Shown here one piece after another: positions 35,414 through 47,101 of a stretch of 64,000 nt of DNA (within the stretch, counting starts at the first letter, position 1; every line of letters begins with the position of its first letter). Under the pieces are notes generated by a model. It was given only the letters and a program-made list of their open reading frames with translations, was not told the origin of the DNA and made no database searches. The translations under genes were made by a program, and so were the position numbers. This DNA is from Pyrenopolyporus hunteri (lineage: Eukaryota; Ascomycota; Sordariomycetes; Xylariales; Hypoxylaceae): contig CADCXC010000046.1 in assembly GCA_902806595.1 (NCBI GenBank), positions 682,001-746,000 on the forward strand, given 5' to 3'.

Positions 35414-35457
35414 TAGGTTGCCCAGGTTGCCCAGGTTGCCTAGGTTGGCCCAGGTAG
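35414..35457. repeat. Short tandem repeat, unit AGGTTGCCC
   Basis: About four and a half imperfect copies of a 9-10-bp AGGTTGCCC unit, with T and G variants in the later copies. Confidence 0.65.
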
Positions 35458-36464
35458 CAAAGTTACCTTGACTTGGAATACAATGTTATGGCATGCTCCG
35501 TTGCGAGCCTGTTACGCAATGGGGAGCTGTGCATATCACATAACTGCCCCCGTAACTTCGCGATTCCGAACATGGGGAAATCCCATTCCTGTATATGTAG
35601 TTTGTGTTTCTCTCACTCCCGGTTTCAGGATCCTGTCTCTTGTCTCTTGTTACTTCTAATACTTTTCCGCCAGTACCCTGTACTACTCTCTCACTGTACT
35701 GCTCTTGTTGCTTCTTTCACCCTGAACCTCCTTGAGCTCTGGTCCTGCTTAGCTCTCCCACTACTATATCCTTTCATCCTCGTCCCTCGTAAACAGACCG
35801 ATCGAGATCCCACGCCCTTATCCCAAACAGAAAAGGACCTTAAGTTGCTTTACCTCGACCAGCTACTTCCAAATAGTATTTGGGAAGCTAAAGACAAGGC
35901 CTTGGGAAAATAAGACTTATACTTTACTTAAGGTACTGAGCATACCACAGCAACCTTGTATAAGTCAGCCTTTCGCATTAAGACCTTAACATCGACCCGA
36001 CCCGGAAAGCAAACAACACAAAGAGGGACTTGAGGAACAGGCCTAGAGCTTGGAATCGAAGATCCGACCAACACGCAAATTTACGCTCGAACTTTAACCT
36101 GAGCTTCACCGTCGTCCGTGACTCAGCTGCCTCAGCTGCCTCTTGACACTTGATATACTAAGAATAGTACTATTCCGACTGTCATTGAGAGTTGCAAGCT
36201 GCTCCACCGACGAGCGTACACAACCTTCTGTTTGCCTTCGGGGCTGCAGGTGACAACGAGGCCCGAAACCCCGCTTTCAGCTTATGAAGGTATTGTCGTT
36301 AGCCCTCCTAGGAGCCTTATATATCACGCCTTAACCTAAGCCTCCAACCTAAAAGACTTATACGCGATTCATCTACACCGCTCCGTCGACCTTTCCCACG
36401 CAGAGGAAAGATTGTGCTTAGCGCTCTCTTCAGTGTTAGAAACTCGATATCTATTATAAACCCC

Positions 36465-37665
36465 ATGCCGAAACGATCTTTGGATACGTCAGCCGCCATG
36501 CCCGCCAACGAACGGGTACCGCCGGTCAAGGCGCAGAAGGCAAGTTTAGCCCGTCTCTGAAAAAAGAAAATTCCAAGCGAGCTCCTTACCTAACCTTTGC
36601 TGATAGACCGAGCGATCGCACGAAGAGAATCAGGAGAGGGCTTATATTGCCGCATCGAGACGCGCCGACCGAAGCTTAGAGGCCAGAGTACAGTCTGCTC
36701 GCCAGGCTTCAGAGATCCACCGGAGACGGACGGGCCGGGGCCTCAAAGTGAGCGAGGAGATCGTCCTCAAGGAAGAGATGTACGAAGAAGAGGAAGATGA
36801 CCTGCCACGCCACTACAGATACCTCACGGCCCACTTGCAGACGAATTCGCACGACATGAACCACCGAGTGAACGCGTATATCACAACCCAAGCGGCCATG
36901 GCCACTATGGCTCGGTATAACGAGGTGAACCGGCTTTTCAGCGAGTCCTTCCCGAGCGCCGTAGCATACCAGCAGCATCTAAACAATTCCATGTACATGG
37001 CCCCGCTCATGAACAACAACGACAACAACTTTTCCCATCGGATGTCTGTGTCAGCTTCCAGCCAAGGATCCTCATCTACGAGGACCCAGTCTGTTTCTTC
37101 ACAGTCTCAGTTTGACAGGAGGGATTCCGGTACTACTGGGAGCCCGGTGGCCAATTCCGTCACTACCATGTCCACCCCTCCCGCCTTGACGCCTGCATCT
37201 TCTACGACAGACGTCGATTCATCCGAGTCGAAGAGTACGCCTTACCAGACGCCGTCTTCCTTCTCCCCCCTCCATCTCGATCCGCAGCTCGCGCAGCAGC
37301 CCGCCCCTTCATCTGTATTCACATCCGAATTACCGAACGAGGTCAAGATGATGGCCAACATCGATATGAACGACCCAATGGCCATGCATTTCCTGGGCGA
37401 CGACTCTTCGACTTACCAAATGTTCGGGCCCCTCCCTGGCGATTCCTCGGTATTAGAGGATGGCACCAAGAACAACGCCGAACCTGGGCCAGATAGTTTT
37501 TCGCCTCATGACATTCCCATTCATGACGATAACTTCCTCGCCTCGCTTGATAACTCAATTGTCCTAGACGTCCCGGCCGAAAGTTATAGCCGTCTGGGTA
37601 CACCAGCCGGCGGCACGGGGGGCGATGGATGGGAGAGCTTCGTCGACTTCGGATCCGAGCAATAG
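36465..37665 (+). CDS. Conserved fungal protein of unknown function
   Basis: 377 residues from exons 36465-36539 and 36607-37665. The junction uses a GC donor (AAG|GCAAGT) with a CCTAAC branch and GATAG acceptor; an alternative GT donor (GTCAAG) 15 nt earlier would also keep frame. The spliced N-terminal region, residues 26-100 (ERSHEENQERAYIAASRRAD, then SLEARVQSARQASEIHRRRTG, EEIVLKEEMYEEEEDDLP), is a basic/acidic helical block conserved in many Pezizomycotina proteins annotated only as hypothetical. The rest is Ser/Thr/Pro-rich and disordered, ending in an acidic segment (GWESFVDFGSEQ). The layout of charged helix plus acidic tail resembles transcription regulators, but no DNA-binding domain is visible, so function is left open. 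Confidence 0.8.
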
Positions 37666-40292
37666 CCTTCAACTTGCAATATCGCCGTAGTATGAAAACT
37701 CGGCGATGTGGCTTGTACATGTCTCAACTATGTATACATTTTGCATCCTAAAAGTTCCGTCGGAATGATCCGACAACCATAACATCGGAGGTGCTAAACC
37801 ACGCGCATATCTTGCGCCTACTAAGGTTTCGAGCACCGGTTTGATTTCGGATGAAAGCGTGGGTTATTTTGCTGGACTGGCGTTCTATTTTTTGAATATT
37901 TTACATATATGACACATTCAGGGGCTCTAGAGGAGGCAATGATTGCTTCCTATCTGGGCTTCCTGAGTTCAACCGATATACGATGTTGTCCCATCGTTTT
38001 AATATCTAGACGATACCAAAGAGAAAGGAATTGAGGAGGCGGCAGCACGGTGGTAATCAGCGCTGTACGATGATCACGCTCTCCTTGACTCGAAAAACAC
38101 TGCGACTACTCATCCTATTACGACTCACCTATGGGACGCCGGGTGTCCTCATGATAGCTTTTATGCATATGGATCCTGATCAATGGTCCGGGCGTCTAAA
38201 GCTATGATTGAATGAGGGTATTCCGTCTGCCTTGAGAATTTCGAGGCGACGCCTAACACGGCATCTATAATTAGCTGCTAGCCTAGGCTCAGTACGAGTC
38301 AAATTGAGGGGGGAATCTCAGCGCGCTATTAGTCACCACGAGAGGAGTCACGATGAGAGGGGTTATAAACAGCCCCTCACTTTATAACTTCCTGCGGCGG
38401 CACGACTTGGGGATCGGAGAGGGAGCCGGCATCATACTTAGCTCCCAGCTAACTACACTCTGGGGTATATGAAATCAGGAAAAGGGATTCCAAGAAGATA
38501 AAGGGAAAAAAGGCAAGTTACACCTATGTACAGTAACTGCTACAATATCGCAAGTATTCGGACAAGTAATATGAACTGAAATTACTGCACCTTCGAAGTC
38601 CACGAGGTGAAATGTGGTGTGATTACCTACCCATGGAAGTATGCTACCATACCAATACTAAAGTTAAAATGCGAAAGATGCTAGTTTAGGTGCGTACGCA
38701 TCCGTCTACCTAAGACAGGTAGACTTACAGGACTCATCCCTGAGTAATAGACCGAAAGCACCCAAATGTGTCTAGCTTTGTTTATAAAGTCAGCAGACAC
38801 AAAGAAAATTCGATCCGTATGCGGAACTAACCTACACATCTCTACATGGCAAGTTCGGGGATAACGCACGCTAGGAGATAACAAAACGAAAATTTTCTAT
38901 AAAATGATATTGCTTTGCGCCTAAAGCTTCTTGCGCGCCTCGGGTTATGTGGGCTCGAAGTTGAGATCTCCCCGAATCGCCCTCCTTTTCGACTAGTAAC
39001 GCGTCTTGCCGTATATAGGGTGACTTCGCTCGCGGTGAAGTGGCTGATGAAGCCTATTAGCACCGAATTTATAATCAGGGTGACTCATCCGGTTGCCATC
39101 GTTTTCCTGAGAGAAATTCTTTCAAGAGAAGCCGCCTCCCGGTAACCGATTGGGCTCTGTTCGCATTTGCCTCTCGGCCAGGCATAGATATGGTTGCTCG
39201 TATCATTCATCTGTCTTAAGATCACACTCCTCCTCCTGACTTCGATCGGCGTCTGTCAGGTGTCAAAATCTCAATTTTACTATTTCTATAGACTCTTGGC
39301 GCTCTTTAAGCCATCTTCTGGAGGAAGCTCGGGGCTAAGACAATCATTTTGACTTGCAGCTATTGTTTTGTTAGCGCATCTCGATTTTCGTAAAGGCTGC
39401 CTTCGCTTTTCGGTATCACTTACAACTTCGTCCCTGAGGGCTTCTAGTCTAAATATGATCAACAGATAGTGTAAGTTTATAATCGTGATTAGGGTAGCCA
39501 TCTAATGGAGTACCAGTCACAGCTCCAGGAATCCGACCCAAGTAAATTAGGTTGTAACTGTAGAGGCTAGATGAGAGAAGCTAGAATTCCGAGAGTGTAG
39601 ATATCGCCCGAAAGTCAAATTCCTTGAGGCCGAGGTAGGTCATGAGCGCCGATGAAGCCGATCACGTATCGTCTATGTCTAACGGATAGACGCGGAATCG
39701 ACTCGCCAAGGAGACCCTTCAATTATCGTTCTCTAGTTCCTTCCCTGATAATGCGAGATCTTCTTGCCTACTAGGTAATGTTACTTCGTAGCCTTCAGTA
39801 CCTTCGCTGTGAATAAACCAATCAATACTTGTGGTTCTGTATAAGACTGAAACGAGGCGGATAGAGTAGAGGTGACGCAAATATACTCACTTACCAAATA
39901 TATCCCAAAGGTGTGCCAGTAAGCCTTGTCCAAACTGGGGATTCGGGCTGAGGATACGACCAGAATCATCTAGGCATGTTATAATGCCCCCGAACCCTTC
40001 GCTGTCTACTCTACCACACACAAGGAGGATTCAGATACCCTTCTGACACGCCTTGATGTTTAGCAGGTCGGCTATCCACCCGTGCTATAGATTGGTAAAA
40101 GGCTAACGAAGCCTAACCAGCATCGAAGCTCGAGGGTGTGTTTAGGCCCGGTCCCTCTACCCGTGACCTTCGCGACGCCAAGATTAGCCAAAGTCTAAAA
40201 CAATTCCTCGACACCAACTTATCTTCATAGAATACTCACCACCCACATAGCACCAAACGGCTTTCGCTGATCCTTCACCCATCCACATTCTT
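37666..40292. other. Gene-poor spacer
   Basis: About 2.6 kb. Short frames (38681-39145, 39286-39501, 39781-39969) have no domain and conflict with one another. No RNA gene seen. Confidence 0.5.
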
Positions 40293-41012
40293 TCACCCAC
40301 CACTCCCCCCTTCCTCCCCACCCTCCTCGTCAGACGGCGACGTAACCCTAATCTGCGGCACCGACGACGGAACGGGCTGCCCCTCACCAGGGCCCAGTGC
40401 AGGAGCTGAGATACCGCCCGCACCCGGGGCCAGGGGTCCCGGAAGAGGCGGGAATTGTCTGTAGGTGTAGGGCGGCGTAAGGAACCGCGCCGCGAGAGCA
40501 TCATGCGAGAGACGCGCCGCGCGCTGCGCCGCGGAAGTTACCCGGCGCGCCGGTTTCCGGACGCCCCCGTCGCGGACCCCGAGGCTGGGGAGAGGGTGCT
40601 GGGGGTTAAAGGTAACGTTTTCGTGGTTATTGGTCGCGGCGGTGGTGGTTCCGGATGAAGACTGGTTTGTGGCGGCGGTAGAGGGAGGAGCGTTGAGCGC
40701 GAGATCGGAACGCCGCCATCCCCGGCCCGTCTGCTCGTTGTAGAGCGAGTAGTGCCCAGATCTCCTGGTATATCCGGGACTTAGTCGCGAAGGCTGTGGA
40801 CGGGGTTCGTTCGGGGCTCGGAGGAGGCTTTGGAAGGATGACTCGGGGGTTATATGACCCTCCCGAATATCTTGGCTGGCGCCGTCCCCGGCTGTGCTCG
40901 CGCTACTGGTGTCAGGATCAGGGGGAAGAGAATTCGGCCGCGCTGGGCCTCGTTCCCGGGGGCGGTCGATTTTACTAAGGTTTGATAGGTCGTAGCCTTG
41001 ACGACTCGGCAT
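40293..41012 (-). CDS. Hypothetical disordered protein
   Basis: Single-exon gene for 239 residues beginning at a good ATG (MPSRQGYDLSNLSKIDRP). Composition is dominated by Pro, Ser, Gly and Arg with a TAATNQSSSGTTTAATNN linker and a C-terminal segment that is first Pro/Gly-rich (PPLPGPLAPGAGG) and then acidic (SDEEGGEEGG). No domain, signal peptide or membrane segment is visible. The middle part TSAAQRAARLSHDALAARFL, then TPPYTYRQFPPLPG, looks like the one structured, possibly conserved helix. The GC-rich frame stands out from the surrounding spacer, which supports its being coding. Confidence 0.6.
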   Translation of the reverse strand: MPSRQGYDLSNLSKIDRPRERGPARPNSLPPDPDTSSASTAGDGASQDIREGHITPESSFQSLLRAPNEPRPQPSRLSPGYTRRSGHYSLYNEQTGRGWRRSDLALNAPPSTAATNQSSSGTTTAATNNHENVTFNPQHPLPSLGVRDGGVRKPARRVTSAAQRAARLSHDALAARFLTPPYTYRQFPPLPGPLAPGAGGISAPALGPGEGQPVPSSVPQIRVTSPSDEEGGEEGGSGG

Positions 41013-41493
41013 GATTTTAAGGAGAAAGTCTACTTAATTGGGATACAATGGTCTTATATATGAGTCAGGGTCGTAAGAGAATAAGGGGTGGTGGATGGCC
41101 GCGGCGTATGAGCTGAAGGTGAGGATAGAGATAGAGCATAGTAGAGTGGACCGAAGTAATATCCATAGACACACATATTGGTTTAACAGGCCTCGAAAGG
41201 AAGAAAAGAGTATCGAATCTGTGTTGCAACGTAGACAGTGTTGACGGGGTGGTAGATGAAAGGGGCGTAAACACTAGCAAGTCCGAGGGAAATAAACAGT
41301 AAAGAAAAAAAGAGATATACACTTCGAATATAAACACCGCCACTAACACAGTAAAGTTGCCAAGGGACCGATTCTTCATTCTCATGGAAAACGGTGCACT
41401 AGGGTATTTGGTATTGCTAAAAGGGACTCGCTACTGGTCCTGTCCCGACTATAGTCAGCTACGCGACTGTGTAAAATATTTCGGCCAATCACA
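41013..41493. other. Short spacer between hypothetical protein and Nop9
   Basis: About 0.5 kb; contains the 5' region of the 40293-41012 gene and the 3' region of the Nop9 gene. Nothing else is supported. Confidence 0.5.
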
Positions 41494-43629
41494 CTATGAA
41501 GTGCTCCCTATGTCTCTCTTCCTCTTCCTTATATCATCATTATTTTTCATCGCGCTCCTAGCACTGTAACCATTCGCACTTGGTGGTCCACCGTCCCCCC
41601 TAACCCGTCCTGGTGTTGTTTGCTCCGGCGCGGAGTCGAGCTCTTTAGCCCAAGAGATCCATTCTCTCCGTCTATTCTTCCACAAGTCCCCCTTCCACGT
41701 CCTCCAGGTCCTTCTTCCCTCAAACGAGTCACGTAGTTCTTGCTCGTGTTGACCCAATTGCTCCATGATAAGCTCCTTGAAATGGAATGGTATAGATATC
41801 CCGTCTCCCTTGGAAGGAATTTGAACGATTGAATTTAGAACTCTGCTGCCATGCTCCGACGTGGCTAGTTCAAATGAGTGAGGTCGGAGCGCTGCCACCA
41901 GCACTTTGTGAAAGGCCTTGTTTCGCGACGGAGTGGATAGGGCGTTGACTAGAACGTAGGATGTGGGCGCCGACGAGGTTGCCAGCTGAAGAATGAGCTC
42001 TTCTGGAAGGGCGGTTAGGGACGTTTGAACTGCTCTGGATGGTGACCCGGGTATAGCAAGCATTGTTGACGCCAATTGAGAGCCATGAGACACCATGGCC
42101 GTTTGCTTTTTCTGTGGCGGTTGGTGATTCTTTCCGTCGCCGCTCTCCGATGGCTGTGGAAAGCAGAGGCTTGGGACCAGCGACTTGGGATCTGATCCAA
42201 TCGCTTCAATTAATGCTCTCGTCAGACTTTCGATTTCGCTACTGGCTTGTCGAGTGTGACATCGTTCGAAGAGGGTCTTGATCACATTGAATCTTGACAG
42301 CGCGACGAGCTTGTTGAACTCAGGTAAGGTCTTTTGAACTGCTATTATAAGATCTTCCTTGCTGAGCCGGTTTAGGACACGTATTGCAGGGTAGGATGCG
42401 ATGTCATTGCGTAAAAGACTCTGAATCCGGTCCCCGAGAACGTGTTTATATAGAGGTTTGAAGATCTTCCCGGGGCAATGTGTGATAAGAGTCTCGAGAA
42501 GACGCGAGCCAATGTGGTCGTACAGCATCGAATTGACGAAATCGGATGCGGGTGTATTAGGGTCTTTTAACGAGGCGGGGGCTCCAGGTAAAAGCCGCCA
42601 TAACAGGGTCATTTCTTCCGACTCATCCGTCGCTTTTAGATTTAGACTGATGTCTAATTCAAGCAGCAACTGTAGTACGGGATTTCCGGTTGGGTGCGTC
42701 GCTAGCACTCTGAGCTCTGTTGTATTCATACCGGAGACTGAGTCGGCGATAATCTTCTTAGTGGCTAGATTGAACGACGTGGGCACGGCTCGGAGTTGGG
42801 TGCTTAAGTCGGTTGGCCCGTTGGATGACCAAGGAACCGAGATTTGCTCCTTTTTCTTGCTGTGGATGAGAGACTTCGTCTGCGACTGCTCTAAAGGCCG
42901 CCCAGATAGGATGATCAGGAGCACCCGGAGTGTGTGAGAGGCAAACTTGTCGGTAAGTAGGTAACCGAGGTGGCCTTCGAGTTCGTCGAGAGTAAGAAGA
43001 AAGAGTTCTTCCATATACGGTAGCGGACCCTCGTTCGAATTGTCTTGGTCGGTAACGATATCGTCGCGTTCCCCTCCAAGCTCCTTTGTGACAATCGGGG
43101 CAGATTGTAAGAACAGGGTCTCGCAGCAATGGCTTGCGAAGCGGTGTTGGATGAGGTTCAGGAAGTGGCCGGCGAATTGACCGAATAGCTTCTTCTTCTG
43201 GCGCGTGTTTGACATGAGTATTAATCTTTCCATTAATCTCGAGCAAGACTGGCTACACGCCAACTTAAGCTCTTTCCCTTGCGCTTCGGCGAAGACGCTG
43301 GCGAGGTATAGCTCTCTTTCTTCTTGGGAGGGAAAATCGTCTATGTCAAGCTGCTCGTCGACAGAGCGGAAATACTCCTGCTCTTGGTCGGAGAGCATCC
43401 CGAAGAACTCGCGGTCGGTAGGCGGCGGCCCACCAACTCGAAATTGGGCCTGGTCATATCCATCTTCGAACGCCGGTTCTCGGTTACCAGCGTCATCGTC
43501 GCCATTCGCATCGTTCAGTCGTCGCCTTTTAGAAGCTTTACCATCTTCCTGGGTTGATAGTGCCTTTTCGCGTTGCTTCGCCTTTCGTTCTTCGCGAATA
43601 GCCTGTCTCTTCGACCGCGGCTTCGGCAT
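41494..43629 (-). CDS. NOP9: Nucleolar pre-rRNA-binding protein Nop9
   Basis: Pumilio-like RNA-binding protein needed for 18S rRNA maturation in the nucleolus; 711 residues, single exon. Starts MPKPRSKRQAIREERKAKQR, the basic N-terminus typical of fungal Nop9; a longer frame upstream begins only with TTG (43719). An acidic FEDGYDQ segment and the block PPPTDREFFGMLSDQEQEYF, then SVDEQLDIDDFPSQEERELY, precede the Pumilio-type helical repeats. Examples are LACSQSCSRLMERLI, FLNLIQHRFASHCCETLF, LLTDKFASHTLRVLL, LATHPTGNPVLQLLLELD, YDHIGSRLLETLI and HGSRVLNSIV. The C-terminus carries the conserved WKGDLWKNRRREWISWAK motif and a final RKRKRD basic patch. Confidence 0.93.
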   Translation of the reverse strand: MPKPRSKRQAIREERKAKQREKALSTQEDGKASKRRRLNDANGDDDAGNREPAFEDGYDQAQFRVGGPPPTDREFFGMLSDQEQEYFRSVDEQLDIDDFPSQEERELYLASVFAEAQGKELKLACSQSCSRLMERLILMSNTRQKKKLFGQFAGHFLNLIQHRFASHCCETLFLQSAPIVTKELGGERDDIVTDQDNSNEGPLPYMEELFLLTLDELEGHLGYLLTDKFASHTLRVLLIILSGRPLEQSQTKSLIHSKKKEQISVPWSSNGPTDLSTQLRAVPTSFNLATKKIIADSVSGMNTTELRVLATHPTGNPVLQLLLELDISLNLKATDESEEMTLLWRLLPGAPASLKDPNTPASDFVNSMLYDHIGSRLLETLITHCPGKIFKPLYKHVLGDRIQSLLRNDIASYPAIRVLNRLSKEDLIIAVQKTLPEFNKLVALSRFNVIKTLFERCHTRQASSEIESLTRALIEAIGSDPKSLVPSLCFPQPSESGDGKNHQPPQKKQTAMVSHGSQLASTMLAIPGSPSRAVQTSLTALPEELILQLATSSAPTSYVLVNALSTPSRNKAFHKVLVAALRPHSFELATSEHGSRVLNSIVQIPSKGDGISIPFHFKELIMEQLGQHEQELRDSFEGRRTWRTWKGDLWKNRRREWISWAKELDSAPEQTTPGRVRGDGGPPSANGYSARSAMKNNDDIRKRKRDIGSTS

Positions 43630-44363
43630 TGCGCTAGGTTGTTTTGCAGGTCGCAAAGTCGCCGGAGGTCCACGGGAGGTTAACGATGGTGTACGATTTC
43701 GAGCGCTGGAAATCTTCAAAATATTTTTAGGTGGAGACTTGTGGGTCGCAAGCTGATAACGCGCTTATCTTTCAGGCCTTGTGGGCCTACTTAGGTTCCT
43801 CTAGCCTGCATCCAATCCAATCCCTACAGGGCGTATTACAGGCGGTAGGCAGAGCTGTAGCGGGGTAAGTTGGTACGGAACCTACATGTAAGCATATGGT
43901 GCAATATTTGCAAGTTAACATATTTGGTGCAATCAATTGGTCAAGCTATTATCAAACTATTCTTATAGATGCGTAGTTTTTATGATTAATACGCGTTTTC
44001 TTGTGTTCTTGTTAGGTACCACTTAGGTATAGCATCGTTGGGAACCTAGACGTGCTATTGAAGGGGGTTACAAACCAATCCAACTTATAAGCTCTCATAG
44101 ACCCTAGAACTCACGATTACCTAAAGCGCTTAGCTGGCTTACTGCTTTGGACTGCAACCATTTATTTTTATATTTCGGGCTTCTTCAATTGATCAATCCT
44201 GTTAAATTGGAAGATTATAATATCTATGTAGTTTTCTCGCTCAGTAAATGATTTAATAATTATGGCTGCGAAGTTTGTGAGTTATAGTAGCTGGGTACCA
44301 AGCAACTTGGTTGAAAGAAGACCTAAGCCTAGGGGTAACACTCTTCGCCCGATTTCCTATTAT

Positions 44364-44391
44364 TAGGTACCTGTAGGTACCTAGGTAGGTA
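44364..44391. repeat. TAGGTACC/TACCTAGGTA cluster
   Basis: TAGGTACCTGTAGGTACC followed by TAGGTAGGTA, about 735 bp from the Nop9 start. Confidence 0.6.
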
Positions 44392-44484
44392 TTTTGGGTC
44401 AGTTACTTTTGGCTTGATGGCAGCAATTGGCAGAGACCAATAAACCACAGCAACAATTGAGCATATTCAAGATACTGAGTATAT

Positions 44485-44504
44485 ACTTACCTAGAGGTAG
44501 GTAG
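44485..44504. repeat. TTACC-TAG-GGTAGGTAGG cluster
   Basis: Inverted arrangement of TACC and GGTA units around CTAGA. Confidence 0.5.
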
Positions 44505-44963
44505 GCACAAAGCCGAAGCAGGTTCTCAATCATATCAAAAAAAATGCAAATATGATAGGGCTATTACGAGGTCTAAAGGATGTTATGCTGGGGGTTTGTT
44601 TTCACCTAGATGGACCCCGACAGCGCTGAGTGGTGGGAACTCGTAGGCTCAACTTATAGGGGCACAGCTGGAATATCGTGCCACGCAGACGCATCCATGC
44701 GGCGTCTGTGCAATTGAATCGGAGCTGATAAAAACTCTCGCGCGGCTTAGGGGTTCTTACCTGAATTTTACTATTCCTTTCCGACTCAAACGGGTATCCA
44801 TTTCCCATCCGCCGGTCATGTATAAATCAGACCAATGAATACCGCACATACTCCGAAACGAAGCATCTATAACGTCTTATTAAGATTCTCGAAGGATGAG
44901 ATTGTCTCATGAATAAGTCACATAGGTCGCCATCGCCACCGTTCACCGACCATATGAGGCCTG

Positions 44964-44984
44964 CCTACCTAGGTACCTAGGTAT
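44964..44984. repeat. TACCTAGGTACCTAGGTA tandem palindrome
   Basis: Two overlapping CCTAGG cores, 100-120 bp upstream of the P450 start, i.e. in its core promoter region. Confidence 0.65.
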
Positions 44985-45085
44985 ATACTAGGGGTCTTCA
45001 GATCTTCTAGACGCATACGTCTTCATCTTATATCAATTAAGCTGTTCCAACATCTAAAACCTTTAGCGGATCTCTTCCGATCATC

Positions 45086-46836
45086 ATGGACTTCCTTTGG
45101 CAGTTGGTGAACGCCTGCGGTGGTTTCTTGTTAGCCGTTACGGTTGTGCGAGCTCTTACCTTCGTGTCTGAATTATGGCGTTGCAGAAGCTTGATCGAAA
45201 GCTTAGAAAAGATGGGCAAGGTGAGAATGTCATATCCTAGAGCGGCTCATTTTCGCACTCCACGTATTGACCAATATCCTCATAGCCGATGCCCAAGCAC
45301 AACCGGCTTATGGGCCATCTTCTTGCAGCTAAGACGGCTAGCGAAGAGCTTCCGCCCGGTGCTCATAGCACTTATATTCTTGATCGGCTAGCCAGGAAAA
45401 TAGAAGGACCAAACGGGCCACCCGCATTTTACTTCGATAGCTACCCCGTGAGCGTTCCTTTACTTGTCGTAAGGGACCCGTATATCGCCAATCAAGTGAC
45501 AAGTCACCCGTGGTCGACCGCCGAGAAGCCCGAGGTTCTTACGGGGTGGTTCGCACCTATCTCCGGGAAAGGAGGCGTTAACCTTTTCACACAGAATGGC
45601 CAAGAGTGGAAGCGGGATCACAACCTATTCTTGCCTTTCTTTAACAACAATAATTTAGATGCCGCCATTCCCATGATCGTGGAGCAGATGCTCATCTTCC
45701 GCGACATCCTCCGCAATAAAGCTAAATCAGGCGGCCTATTCCGCCTCGAACCACTGACGTTGTCGCTGATGAACGACATCACTGGACTTGTCGTGTTCAA
45801 CGCCGAGCTAGGCAATCAGACGTCCGGCTCTCATCCCCTTTCGAAGACCATGCTTCATCAACTTGGATTGAAATTCGGCGCAAGTAATGTTATGGATAAT
45901 ATTGGTCAGCTTAATCCGTTTAGAGTTTTCCGTATCTGGAATAACAGCCGTATTTTAAACCAGCACATCCGCGCTCAGATCGCGGAGCGGGTGGACGCCT
46001 TCCGTGAAGCTAAAGCGCGCCACGAGCAATCAGCCTTTAACTCGGTCCTCGACCAAGCTCTCGAGACCTACTTTTCCCAACCCGGCCGAACACAATCCGA
46101 TCCGCTCGATGGGGAGTTCATGGATACCCTATGCGCTCAACTGCGCCTATTCTTTTTTGCTGGCTACGACTCCACTGCGAGCACGATGGTTAGCTGCTGC
46201 TACCTAATTTGGAAGCACCCAGAGGTCCTAGCTAAACTGCGCGCCGAACACGACGAGGTATTTGGGAAAAACACCGCAGCGTGTCCGAATATGATCATCG
46301 AGAACCCGTCTATCCTTAACTCTCTCCCGTATACTCTTGCCGTGATAAAAGAGACGCTCCGATTAATGCCTCCCGCCAACGGTATCCGAACGGGATGCAA
46401 GGATTTGGTATTAAAAGCCCGGGACGGTACCGAGTATCCGACCGAGGGATGCGCTGTGCAGACAAGCCACTTCAGCGCCCACCGGAATCCCGAAGCCTGG
46501 CCGCGGCCGCTCGAGTTTCTCCCTGAGAGATTCATCGTGGGGCCAGATCACGAACTTTACCCCGCCAAAGGCGCGTGGCGGATCTTTGAACACGGCGTCC
46601 GTAATTGTACCGGTCAAAACTTCGTCTTGAAGGAGCTCAAGGCCTTCCTTGCTATTATATGCAGAGAATTCGACTTCCAGGAATGCTACGATGAAATCTA
46701 CGCTGGCGAGAAGCTAGATTTGGCGACCGTCGACAACGAAAAGGCCTACCTGATCGAGCATGGATCTGCGCATCCCAGGGGCGAGTTTCCATGCAGGATA
46801 TCATTGAGTCGATATGTCTCCGGACAGGTAGATTAA
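45086..46836 (+). CDS. Cytochrome P450 monooxygenase
   Basis: Haem-thiolate monooxygenase, 561 residues, exons 45086-45220 and 45286-46836 (65-nt intron, phase 0). Residues 8-30 form the N-terminal membrane anchor (VNACGGFLLAVTVVRALTF). Conserved elements: an FLPFFN stretch in the C-helix region, oxygen-binding I-helix motif AGYDSTAST, K-helix ExxR in IKETLRLMP, PERF in FLPERF, and the haem-binding loop FEHGVRNCTGQNF with the axial Cys486. All residues expected for activity are present. The sequence recalls the secondary-metabolism P450s of the sterigmatocystin/aflatoxin type, but substrate cannot be inferred. It converges on the MFS permease gene 265 bp away. Confidence 0.94.
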
Positions 46837-47101
46837 CGGTGAGCCCTTTCTGCTCTGCAATAGTGTTCTATCTCAATTTATAGATTCATAGAATATATTC
46901 ATGTTAAGACGGCTCATGTCCCGCGATAACTCCCTCTTCGGTGAGCTCTAAGCATGGGCCGTTCCGGGTTCCAGACCCCCCATCAGACGTGGGATTCCCC
47001 GCCTTTCCCAAGTGGCATGGTAAACTCTACCTTACGATAGTTTGAGTTATACTCGCAAGAGTCACTTGAGGGTCTAAGTTTACGCAGAGAGCCCGATCGC
47101 A

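Larger units (their letters stand above)
28969..36464. other. 7.5-kb block without recognisable genes
   Basis: Largest gene-free stretch of the window, mixed composition. It includes AT-rich stretches near 34.1-35.1 kb with several TAGGTAGG runs (for example 35041-35056), an A-rich tract (35111-35148) and a short GTTGCCCAG tandem (35414-35457). Frames such as 30069-30455 (-), 32640-33125 (-) and 35473-35913 (+) have no domain. One frame at 31634-31936 looks more coding-like and is listed separately. No tRNA or 5S rRNA was found. Confidence 0.5.
43630..45085. other. Spacer with three palindromic clusters
   Basis: About 1.45 kb between Nop9 and the P450, divergent promoters. AT-rich middle part. 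The frame at 44602-44808 (-) is not convincing. TACCTAGGTA-type clusters are listed separately. Confidence 0.5.

Noticed and set aside
35473..35913. 146-codon frame upstream of the conserved unknown gene
   Set aside because: Sequence is CT-rich leader-like DNA, its product has low-complexity hydrophobic runs, and no homologous domain is recognised.
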